Shown here: positions 1 through 5,580 of the stretch, one piece after another
How the letters are laid out: the number at the start of each line of letters is the position of its first letter
Numbering within the stretch: the stretch's first letter is position 1
The notes under the pieces: model-generated
Databases searched by the model: none
The model's input: only the letters and a program-made list of their open reading frames with translations
What the model was told of the DNA's origin: nothing
Program-made: the position numbers and the translations under genes
IMG/VR virus record: IMGVR_UViG_3300037502_001667
Coordinates: 1-20,745 of that record
Source: a virus
Length of the DNA stretch: 20,745 bases
Reading direction: 5' to 3' (one strand)

Positions 1-1
1 A

Positions 2-211
2 CGTGCTGAGATTCGTAGACAAATACCTTCACGCAAATCTGTGCAAGAAGGTAAACCGGATCGCATTGCCGATATATTAGAAGAAGCCGCCAATGAGATT
101 GAGCGGCTTCGTTTGCTTTATGCCGGCGACATGATGAGCGACAAAGGCTATGAAGAAAGTACGTTTGAAAAACAACAAGAGTTTAATCGCAAAAGAAATT
201 ATCCGCTATGA
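2..211 (+). CDS. C-terminal end of a hypothetical protein (5' truncated)
   Basis: An open frame runs from the window edge to a TGA at 209-211, giving 69 visible residues that end in RKRNYPL. It contains a short acidic helix (ILEEAANEIERLR) of the kind common in small phage proteins and no motif I can assign. The stop overlaps the next start as ATGA (208-211), so the two genes are translationally coupled and this frame is very likely a real gene tail. The start lies outside the window. Confidence 0.6.
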   Translation, partial: RAEIRRQIPSRKSVQEGKPDRIADILEEAANEIERLRLLYAGDMMSDKGYEESTFEKQQEFNRKRNYPL

Positions 212-804
212 ACATTTTTTATCTTGATAATGATCCAAAAGTCTGTGCGCAAATGCACCTAGACAAGCATGTTGTCAAAATGATTCTAGAGTATTGTCAA
301 TTGCTTTCAACTGCGCACCGTGTCATTGATGGCACTCAAGTCTCTGCGCTATCCAAAACAGGTCGCAAAGTGACTAGATGGCTATTAAACGATGAACGTG
401 AAAGCGTTATCTATTCGGCTACACATATCAATCATCCATCGGCCGTGTGGGTCCGCCAATCGGATAAAAACTATGATTGGCTGTATTCTCTGTTGCAGGA
501 ATTGATGACAGAGTACACCCATCGATATGGCAAGATTCATGCATGTTCTAAATTAGAAATGATGCTTGCTACGCTACCTAGAAACATTCCTAAGCAACCA
601 TTTACTGAACCTACTCCTGCCATGCCAGATGAGTATAAAGTGTCTGGAGACTCAATTCAATCCTACAAAAATTACTATATACATGAGAAGCACAGATTTG
701 CGAAATGGACAAAACGTAATACACCAATCTGGTTTACCGAAGGTTGCAGACAAGAACTAGCGAATCAGATTGATGAGGAATTGAAAACATATGCCAACGT
801 ATAA
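208..804 (+). CDS. Conserved phage protein of unknown function (198 aa)
   Basis: Starts at the ATG of an ATGA overlap with the gene upstream. The N-terminus is distinctive: MNIFYLDNDP, then H17-x-D19-K20-H21-x-x-K24, followed by a helical LEYCQLL segment. From memory, proteins opening in this way recur in aquatic T4-like phages, where they are usually labelled hypothetical. A resemblance to pyrimidine-dimer glycosylase-type families is possible but I cannot show it. The conserved His/Asp/Lys cluster suggests a catalytic or metal-binding site (inference). The middle (about 65-110) is rich in aromatic and His residues, and the C-terminus is basic then acidic. The end overlaps the next gene by 14 bases. 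Confidence 0.75.
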   Translation: MNIFYLDNDPKVCAQMHLDKHVVKMILEYCQLLSTAHRVIDGTQVSALSKTGRKVTRWLLNDERESVIYSATHINHPSAVWVRQSDKNYDWLYSLLQELMTEYTHRYGKIHACSKLEMMLATLPRNIPKQPFTEPTPAMPDEYKVSGDSIQSYKNYYIHEKHRFAKWTKRNTPIWFTEGCRQELANQIDEELKTYANV

Positions 805-1027
805 TTTTATTGATAAGAATACTGGAGAAGTCATAGAGCGAATGATGAAGATTGCTGAGAGAGAAGAATTTCTCAAAGACAATCCAAATTATGAGCCTAT
901 ACTATTGGGGCCTCCTGGAATTGGTGACCCTGTTCGTTTAGGAATCAGAAAGCCTGACCAAGGTTTTCGTGAGGTCTTACAGAAAGCGAAAGCGGCTCAC
1001 CCTAGAGGAGATGTTAATACTTTCTAA
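791..1027 (+). CDS. Small conserved phage protein, FmdB-like N-terminus without cysteines
   Basis: A 78-residue protein whose start lies inside the end of the previous gene. It begins MPTYNFIDKNTGE and continues with an EREEFLKDNP segment, a pattern I recall from small conserved proteins of T4-like cyanophages. The opening resembles FmdB-type zinc ribbons (MPTYEY...), but there is no cysteine, so it cannot bind zinc in that way. The C-terminal half is Gly/Pro-rich then basic (QKAKAAHPRGD). The function is unknown. Tight packing between the previous gene and phoH supports its being real. Confidence 0.7.
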   Translation: MPTYNFIDKNTGEVIERMMKIAEREEFLKDNPNYEPILLGPPGIGDPVRLGIRKPDQGFREVLQKAKAAHPRGDVNTF

Positions 1028-1038
1028 AAAGGGCTTTA

Positions 1039-1824
1039 ATGGCTAGAAAAACTATACCTACCGCCAACACAGATTCTGATTCAACTCCAGGACCTAAGAG
1101 TCAGAAGCAAATCACAAACTCATTAAAGATAAGGATAGATGATCTAAAGACATTCGATCCACTAACAGACCACCAGAAACTTTTCTTTGACGCATACAAG
1201 AGAGGCGACTATTTTATAGCATTACACGGTGTTGCTGGTACAGGTAAAACATTCATTGCGATGTATAAATCTCTAGAGGAGGTTTTGGACAAATCAAATC
1301 CATTCAAAAAAATCATCGTAGTAAGGTCAGCCGTTCAGTCAAGAGAGATTGGACACTTGCCAGGTGATGTTGCAGAGAAAATGGAAATCTATCAGCAACC
1401 ATATCGTCAAATTTGCGAAACTTTATTTGCTAGAAAAGACGCATGGGATCGCCTTGAAGAGCAGGGTTATGTGCAGTTTATCTCCACATCGTTTATTCGT
1501 GGTATGAGTTTCGATGATGCAATCATCATTGTAGACGAAATGCAAAACATGAATTTTGAAGAGATAGATACAGTCATGACACGGGTAGGTTATCGTTCTA
1601 AGATTATTTGGTGCGGCGACTATCGCCAGACCGATCTTAGAAAAAGCAACGACAAATCGGGCATTCTAAAATTCTTTGACATTGCACATCACATGAAAGC
1701 ATTTACAAGAATTGAGTTTGATGCGGATGACATTGTTCGTTCGTCACTAGTTAAAGATTACATTATAGCGAAGATGCAATATGAAGACAACATCGAAAGA
1801 GCAAATATTAACAAGAGTAACTGA
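1039..1824 (+). CDS. phoH: PhoH-like P-loop ATPase
   Basis: A 261-residue protein of the PhoH family, related to the N-terminal ATPase half of superfamily 1 helicases. Visible motifs are Walker A GVAGTGKT at residues 64-71, the PhoH signature VRSAVQSREIGHLPGD at 95-110, Walker B IIIVDEMQN at 162-170 and a sensor-like WCGDYRQTD at 191-199. The first 30 residues are a low-complexity Ser/Thr/Lys tail. PhoH is an auxiliary gene common in marine and freshwater phages. It is often linked to phosphate stress, but its role in infection is unsettled; RNA binding or helicase-like activity is plausible. The last 44 bases overlap the next gene in another frame. Confidence 0.93.
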   Translation: MARKTIPTANTDSDSTPGPKSQKQITNSLKIRIDDLKTFDPLTDHQKLFFDAYKRGDYFIALHGVAGTGKTFIAMYKSLEEVLDKSNPFKKIIVVRSAVQSREIGHLPGDVAEKMEIYQQPYRQICETLFARKDAWDRLEEQGYVQFISTSFIRGMSFDDAIIIVDEMQNMNFEEIDTVMTRVGYRSKIIWCGDYRQTDLRKSNDKSGILKFFDIAHHMKAFTRIEFDADDIVRSSLVKDYIIAKMQYEDNIERANINKSN

Positions 1825-2587
1825 TCCAGACGTTTACGCATTTTTGAATCATTTCGATGATGTAAAATGGGAGCAGGCCTTTCATTCTGTTAAACTTGGA
1901 CAACAAAGCATTAACAGAAACCGACTCATACTCGGCATGAGGTCTGCCGATATTACGTTCAAAAAACTATCACGAAAACTTCTTGAACTAAACTTTCCAG
2001 AGAGTCGCTTGACTGAACTGGAGAATCGTTATTACACAGCCGATGATCTTGGCTTTGCGATTGAGAAGTCGGCCGACAATCGAATTGACTTGCGTGTGTA
2101 CTTTGAAATCAAGTACACCAATGCAAAGTGGTTTGAAGTAAAAGGCGAACGTATGAAAAATCAAGACTACTATACGATGCCTTTGTTCGTTGGCTTCAAG
2201 TGGAAACACGATGAGCCAAAAGTGATTACATCAAACTACAACTTCATTCAATACATGGACGGCAATCAGTTGCTTGATCGCTTGTCTAAAATTTCAGAAT
2301 ACATACCATCACCAATTCGCCGTGAACTTGCAAACAAGTCTATTGATGATGTTAAAGAATACGTTGTCATGGAAGTGAAAGACAACGACACAAAACGATT
2401 CTCCTATGATGTTCGCTTTGACATAAACAAAGTTTACCTCAGAGACTTCTCAGCAAAAGAAATCGTAGACAGATTCAGAATTAACTTTGATGCATTGAAA
2501 GAATTCAATGGACTTTCCGTTGGGCACGTTTCAGGCGGTAAAGATAAAAACGGCGAAGACTTTCTCACACTTTACTTTGTAGTGTAA
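1781..2587 (+). CDS. Unrecognised 268-aa phage protein
   Basis: I do not recognise a family. The frame starts with MKTTSKEQILTRVTDPDVYA inside the end of phoH, an overlap of 44 bases. The next in-frame ATG lies after the VKLGQQ segment and would remove a well-formed helix, so the early start is preferred. The middle (about 85-160) alternates charged and aromatic residues in a beta-like pattern (RIDLRVYFEIKY, AKWFEVKGERM). The C-terminus again looks beta-rich and ends FLTLYFVV. There is no signal peptide or membrane segment. Its place between phoH and an exonuclease suggests a nucleic-acid or metabolic role, which is inference only. Confidence 0.75.
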   Translation: MKTTSKEQILTRVTDPDVYAFLNHFDDVKWEQAFHSVKLGQQSINRNRLILGMRSADITFKKLSRKLLELNFPESRLTELENRYYTADDLGFAIEKSADNRIDLRVYFEIKYTNAKWFEVKGERMKNQDYYTMPLFVGFKWKHDEPKVITSNYNFIQYMDGNQLLDRLSKISEYIPSPIRRELANKSIDDVKEYVVMEVKDNDTKRFSYDVRFDINKVYLRDFSAKEIVDRFRINFDALKEFNGLSVGHVSGGKDKNGEDFLTLYFVV

Positions 2588-2638
2588 TGCTACATATATG
2601 AGTTGCTATCCCGCTTAATGATACTTTTATGACACATA

Positions 2639-3301
2639 ATGTTTACACACAAACCTATACCATTCGATGACCTGAAGACGGTGACAATTGACGGAAAGAG
2701 ATTCTATCAAACACCAGAGGGCAACACTTATCCTTCCGTTACCTCAGTCACCGGGCTATACAATAAGAAAGAAATTCTTGAATGGCGTAAGCGTGTAGGC
2801 GAAGCGGAAGCAAATAGAATCTCAACCAAAGCCTCAAGCAGAGGCACCAGAGTGCATAAACTCTGCGAAGACTATCTAAACAATGAACTGAACACGGATC
2901 GATACATGCCAGACTCGGTTGGTATGTTCAAGTCTATTCAGCCAATCATTGACCAATACGTGGATAACATCTACGCAATCGAAGCGCCGCTGTATTCTGA
3001 TCATCTAAAAGTAGCAGGCAGAGTAGACTGTATTGCAGAGTTTGATGGCAAACTCTCTATCATCGACTTCAAGACTTCCAGTAGACAAAAGAGCGAAGAT
3101 AAAATCCAGAACTACTTCATGCAATGTGCGGCATATGCTGTTATGTTTGAAGAGAGAACTGGCATACCAGTACCGAGAATTGCTATCGTCATTGCAGTTG
3201 ACTCGGATCATCCACAAGTGTTTGTCAAAAAGAGAAACGACTACATCGGTATGTTTAAGACTTACCGAGAAATGTTTGACAACCAATCAGTTTTCAGTTA
3301 G
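2639..3301 (+). CDS. PD-(D/E)XK exonuclease, MGME1/RecB-like
   Basis: A 220-residue nuclease of the PD-(D/E)XK superfamily. Visible elements are SSRGTRVHKLCEDYL (residues 67-80, with the conserved RGT..H), E115 in AIEAPLYS, the acid D130 in AGRVDCIAEFDGKL, the D143-F-K145 core of motif III in IIDFKTS, and a Q/Y motif near 162 (QCAAYAVMF). This order matches the phage and mitochondrial MGME1-type single-strand exonucleases often found in T4-like cyanophages. A role in processing DNA ends or degrading host DNA fits. A 51-base gap precedes it, with no clear Shine-Dalgarno site just before the ATG, so the start is likely but not certain. Confidence 0.85.
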   Translation: MFTHKPIPFDDLKTVTIDGKRFYQTPEGNTYPSVTSVTGLYNKKEILEWRKRVGEAEANRISTKASSRGTRVHKLCEDYLNNELNTDRYMPDSVGMFKSIQPIIDQYVDNIYAIEAPLYSDHLKVAGRVDCIAEFDGKLSIIDFKTSSRQKSEDKIQNYFMQCAAYAVMFEERTGIPVPRIAIVIAVDSDHPQVFVKKRNDYIGMFKTYREMFDNQSVFS

Positions 3302-3310
3302 AATAATGAT

Positions 3311-3610
3311 ATGAAAAATTGTGAACAAGAAATCCTTTTGATTGCACAGGAAGAATGCGCTGAAGTCACACAGGCTATCAGCAAAGTCTTTCGTTTTGGT
3401 TTTGATGCAAAGCATCCTAACGAAGCATTCAACAATCGCCAACGTCTAGAAGAAGAGATTGGCGACCTTCAATGCATGATTAGCCTCATGATTGAACATG
3501 GTATCATCAAGGAAGAAAACTTGATGAAAGCAGAGGCTAAGAAGTTTGAGAAATTGAAGAAGTGGTCAAATATTTTTGAAGAGGAAAAGAATGTCAAATA
3601 TGTATGTTGA
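3311..3610 (+). CDS. MazG-like nucleotide pyrophosphohydrolase
   Basis: A 99-residue all-alpha protein with the MazG/NTP-PPase metal-binding pattern: E14-E15-x-x-E18 in AQEECAEVTQ, then E48-E49-x-x-D52 in LEEEIGDLQCMI. These acids bind Mg2+ in the family, which removes pyrophosphate from (d)NTPs and in phages has been proposed to alter (p)ppGpp or nucleotide pools. The length fits single-domain MazG proteins. It ends 20 bases inside the start of a second protein of similar design, so the two are probably made together. The substrate cannot be read from sequence. Confidence 0.85.
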   Translation: MKNCEQEILLIAQEECAEVTQAISKVFRFGFDAKHPNEAFNNRQRLEEEIGDLQCMISLMIEHGIIKEENLMKAEAKKFEKLKKWSNIFEEEKNVKYVC

Positions 3611-3944
3611 TGTTGCTACATTCATCGGCGCTTGTGATCAGCCTAGAAGCGAGAAGAATGCAGAACTGTATAAGCGATTAATCGAAGAAGAATACGGCGA
3701 GTTTGTATTTGCAGAAAAGAGTCACGATGAAGTTGGTGAACTTGATGCATGTATGGATATGATTTGGGTCATTCTCGGCTACTGTCATATGCGTGGATGG
3801 GATGTCAACGGCGCATGGCATGAAGTTGCACGAAGCAATCTAGACAAGATTGATAAAGTTACCGCCAAAGTTGTCAAGCGTGAAGATGGTAAAGTACTAA
3901 AACCTGAGGGATGGAAACCACCAAATTTGACACGATTTGTATAA
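3591..3944 (+). CDS. Second MazG/HisE-type NTP pyrophosphohydrolase-like protein
   Basis: A 117-residue protein starting MSNMYVDVATFIGA. The ATG at 3591 is chosen over an upstream TTG (3576) because AGAGGAAAAGA just upstream is a good ribosome-binding site for it. The NTP-PPase acids are present: E32-E33-E34-x-x-E37 in IEEEYGEF and D52/D56 in LDACMDMIWVILG, followed by SNLDKID, a stretch typical of HisE-like phage proteins. It probably hydrolyses a nucleotide or phosphoribosyl-nucleotide pyrophosphate bond (family-level inference). The stop codon lies inside the late-promoter box that serves the tmRNA gene. Confidence 0.8.
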   Translation: MSNMYVDVATFIGACDQPRSEKNAELYKRLIEEEYGEFVFAEKSHDEVGELDACMDMIWVILGYCHMRGWDVNGAWHEVARSNLDKIDKVTAKVVKREDGKVLKPEGWKPPNLTRFV

Positions 3945-3947
3945 ATA
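3940..3947 (+). promoter_or_regulatory. T4-type late promoter box for the tmRNA gene
   Basis: Exact TATAAATA, the T4 late-promoter consensus read by the gp55/gp33/clamp system. With the box at -13 to -6, transcription would begin at about A3953, just before the acceptor half of the tmRNA. It shares bases with the stop codon of the preceding gene. No other gene starts nearby, so the promoter appears dedicated to the tmRNA. Confidence 0.75.
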
Positions 3948-4015
3948 GTTTTATTGCTGTATGAAGCAAAGAGAAACGGGTTCTGGACGGCGGTTCGATT
4001 CCGCCCAGGTCCACC

Positions 4016-4132
4016 AGTAAACTCTCTGAGTGACTACACTGGAACAACTGAAATACTTGCCAAAGTCGACCAATGCAAGGACCAGCCAGGAAGTAGGGTC
4101 ACCGTGAATTCAAGTATCGCAGAGAGTTTACT
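4016..4132 (+). repeat. Inverted repeat closing the tmRNA intervening segment
   Basis: AGTAAACTCTCTG at 4016-4028 is the perfect inverse of CAGAGAGTTTACT at 4120-4132 (13 pairs). A second inner helix pairs ATACTTG (4053-4059) with CAAGTAT (4111-4117). The helix lies between the encoded CCA and the first acceptor base G4136. It would bring the two tmRNA halves together in the precursor before the roughly 119-base intervening segment is removed. Processing by RNase P at G4136 and by tRNA 3'-end enzymes at CCA is what is known for permuted tmRNAs; it is inferred here. Confidence 0.85.
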
Positions 4133-4222
4133 AATGGGCCTGACAAGGTTTCGACAGGGCAAAGAGTAACAGAGTGGACAGCACGGTAGGCGATGACCGT
4201 AAATCAAGCAAAATCTATAAAC

Positions 4223-4255
4223 GCAAACGATGAAAAGTTCGCATTGGCTGCCTAA
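4223..4255 (+). other. tmRNA proteolysis-tag reading frame
   Basis: GCA AAC GAT GAA AAG TTC GCA TTG GCT GCC TAA encodes ANDEKFALAA. With the alanine carried by the tmRNA itself, the added tag is A-ANDEKFALAA, two residues different from the E. coli tag (encoded ANDENYALAA). The ALAA end is the ClpXP/ClpAP degron. GCA at 4223 is taken as the resume codon by alignment with E. coli, where an A-rich stretch also precedes it. Confidence 0.92.
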
Positions 4256-4264
4256 GTAAAGGCA

Positions 4265-4313
4265 CCTAGGGTTTCGGTGGGGTTCCTAGTAACAGAATAC
4301 CCCACCATTTTTT
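4265..4313 (+). terminator. Pseudoknot-like 3' structure and terminator of the tmRNA
   Basis: Two interleaved helices are possible: CTAGG (4266-4270) with CCTAG (4285-4289), and GGTGGGG (4276-4282) with CCCCACC (4300-4306). This is the order of an H-type pseudoknot, as found downstream of the tag in tmRNAs. The second helix is followed by ATTTTTT (4307-4313), so it can also act as an intrinsic terminator. Both roles may be true at different times. Confidence 0.75.
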
Positions 4314-4335
4314 AACACACACAAAGGAGACACAC

Positions 4336-4548
4336 ATGTCCAAAACACCATATGAAATCAGACTTGAACTATTGAAAATGGCTCAGGATCAAGTGACACA
4401 ACGATATTATCAGAAGATGGATAATCTTCGACATAATTCGTCCATTAAAAACGATCCATTGCCACTCAATGAAGTACCTCAGTTTCCATCATCACAAGAA
4501 ATTCTTCTAGAAGCAGAAGTGCTGAAGACTTTCGTGGACAAACAATAA
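4336..4548 (+). CDS. Small conserved T4-like phage protein (70 aa)
   Basis: Begins MSKTPYEIRLELLKMAQDQV, a pattern I recall from short conserved proteins of T4-like cyanophages. The start is fixed by AAGGAGA at 4324-4330, five bases before the ATG. The protein is mostly helical with a Pro-rich middle (DPLPLNEVPQFPSS) and no cysteine, signal or membrane segment. It sits alone between two terminators, so it either needs its own promoter (none seen) or is reached by readthrough from the tmRNA. The function is unknown. Confidence 0.75.
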   Translation: MSKTPYEIRLELLKMAQDQVTQRYYQKMDNLRHNSSIKNDPLPLNEVPQFPSSQEILLEAEVLKTFVDKQ

Positions 4549-4555
4549 CCTGAGG

Positions 4556-4580
4556 GGTGGGGCGAAAGCCCCATCTTTTT
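4556..4580 (+). terminator. Intrinsic terminator with GAAA tetraloop
   Basis: TGGGGC (4558-4563), loop GAAA, GCCCCA (4568-4573), then TCTTTTT. The stem can be extended by a G-U and a G-C pair. It follows the 70-aa gene directly and lies immediately before the methyltransferase start, so that trio depends on readthrough or an unseen promoter. Confidence 0.85.
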
Positions 4581-4583
4581 ATT

Positions 4584-5078
4584 ATGCAATCTAAAGAAGA
4601 ACTTGAACTGTGGTATCGCAATCCCGATCCATGGAACTACAAAAACAATCCAGCCGATCTGAAGCGTAAAGCAGAACTGATCATGGCTCTCAACGAAGTG
4701 AATTCGTTCAACGAATATGAACGTGCGCTAGATATTGGCGCAGGAGAAGGCTTTGTAACGACTAGCCTTCCAGCAAAAGAAATTCACGCAATCGAAATCT
4801 CAGACATAGCCGCATCTAGGCTACCATCAAATGTTCAGCGTGTCATGGCACCGTGCGTCAAGAAATATGACTTGGTGATGACAACTGGAACACTATACAA
4901 ACAATACGACCACAAGCAAATCAAAGACTGGATCGAATCCTGTTCGAACAGGCACATTCTTGTTGCAGGCATCAGAGACTGGCTCATTGATTACAAGTTT
5001 GGTAAGGTCATCTTCGAAAAAGAATTCGCATATAGAGAATTCCAACAAAGAGTAATCATCTATGAAATTAGCACATAA
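4584..5078 (+). CDS. SAM-dependent methyltransferase, NodS-like
   Basis: A 164-residue class I methyltransferase. Motif I (SAM-binding) is LDIGAGEG at residues 49-56, and E71 in AIEIS is placed to bind the SAM ribose. The opening DPWNYKNNPADLKRKAE resembles the N-terminus of NodS-type N-methyltransferases and sugar-linked methyltransferases. The ATG at 4584 is chosen because the frame upstream runs through the terminator hairpin. No Shine-Dalgarno site is visible, so translation may be weak or the start atypical. It overlaps the deacetylase gene by 17 bases. Methylation of a sugar or surface glycan is the likely role from context, but a small-molecule or nucleic-acid target is not excluded. 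Confidence 0.8.
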   Translation: MQSKEELELWYRNPDPWNYKNNPADLKRKAELIMALNEVNSFNEYERALDIGAGEGFVTTSLPAKEIHAIEISDIAASRLPSNVQRVMAPCVKKYDLVMTTGTLYKQYDHKQIKDWIESCSNRHILVAGIRDWLIDYKFGKVIFEKEFAYREFQQRVIIYEIST

Positions 5079-5580
5079 CATCGGCAACTATCATCATAGC
5101 AACTACAACACTAGAGAGCAGATTTTAAGTTGTCAGGAACCGATTGGCTTCGATGGCATCTATCTGAACGTATATGAAAATCAAGATGTTCTTGTTGGCA
5201 AGTCTGGCATTATGTTTGTTATGGGCGATTTCTTTGGGAAGGACAATCGTTTCGACCTCGCACATGTGCCCGCATTGGAGCACTATTGCACCCTTGAGCA
5301 AGTCCAAGAATTGTGCGACAAATACGATTTTGAACTCGGTTGGCACACCTGGTCGCACAGAGACTTGACAAAACTATCAAAAGATGAGATAATGTATGAA
5401 GTGACTGCACCGTTTCCATGTAAGCATTTTGCGTACCCATACGGTACGTTCAATCAACTGGTAATCGATTGCGTCAAAGCCGCAGGATATGAGAAGGGTT
5501 GGAGTGTTACTCAAGGTAGCAGAAACCCTAACGATCCGGACTACAACTTCAAGATATACAGAGATTATATTGGATGGTAA
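5062..5580 (+). CDS. Polysaccharide deacetylase, NodB-homology (CE4) family
   Basis: A 172-residue CE4-type protein. Motif 2 is H95-TWS-H99 in ELGWHTWSHRDLTKLS, giving the two metal-binding histidines. Motif 3 is AYPYGTF at 124-130. The segment FVMGDFFGKDNRFD (52-65) matches the usual strand and loop after motif 1. Motif 1, normally (T/S)FDDG, reads GFDGIYLNVYEN (29-40), as if one of the two aspartates were missing. That may impair or alter the metal site. The family removes acetyl groups from N-acetylglucosamine or similar sugars in glycans or peptidoglycan. It overlaps both neighbours and is translationally coupled to them. Confidence 0.8.
   Translation: MKLAHNIGNYHHSNYNTREQILSCQEPIGFDGIYLNVYENQDVLVGKSGIMFVMGDFFGKDNRFDLAHVPALEHYCTLEQVQELCDKYDFELGWHTWSHRDLTKLSKDEIMYEVTAPFPCKHFAYPYGTFNQLVIDCVKAAGYEKGWSVTQGSRNPNDPDYNFKIYRDYIGW

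Larger units (their letters stand above)
3953..4313 (+). ncRNA. ssrA: Circularly permuted (two-piece) tmRNA, ssrA
   Basis: The tRNA-like halves are in reversed order. The 3' half comes first: TTCTGGAC, T-stem GGCGG (3989-3993), T-loop TTCGATT, CCGCC (4001-4005), then CAGGTCC (4006-4012), A73 and an encoded CCA (4014-4016). The 5' half begins GGGCCTG (4136-4142), which pairs with CAGGTCC in seven pairs, the third being G-U (G3-U70), the alanine identity pair. It continues with the D-arm-like GGTTTCGACAGGG. A PK1-like stem is ACGGT (4183-4187) with ACCGT (4196-4200). The tag frame starts at GCA 4223 and encodes ANDEKFALAA-stop. TGCTGT (3955-3960) can pair with ACAGCA (4178-4183) as part of the P2 helix. 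The RNA would rescue stalled ribosomes with host SmpB. The mature ends are inferred. Confidence 0.93.

Noticed and set aside
2588-2638. Possible host-type promoter in the gap before the exonuclease (TTGCTA with a weak -10)
   Set aside because: The match to -35/-10 consensus is poor and no TATAAATA is present.
3576-3590. Earlier TTG start for the second pyrophosphohydrolase
   Set aside because: The added residues encode the ribosome-binding site itself; the ATG at 3591 is better placed.
3989-4016. A tRNA gene suggested by the T-arm and CCA
   Set aside because: There is no D-arm or anticodon arm upstream; the acceptor partner lies at 4136-4142, so it is half of a permuted tmRNA.
4017-4135. 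A self-splicing intron between the tmRNA halves
   Set aside because: I see no group I or II core elements, and the permuted gene order makes splicing unnecessary.
3954-4169. 71-codon open frame over the acceptor half of the tmRNA
   Set aside because: It is explained by the RNA gene: it crosses the T-arm, CCA and acceptor stem, and its product has no protein-like pattern.
4557-4583. Upstream GTG start for the methyltransferase
   Set aside because: It would be translated through the terminator hairpin and adds no conserved sequence.
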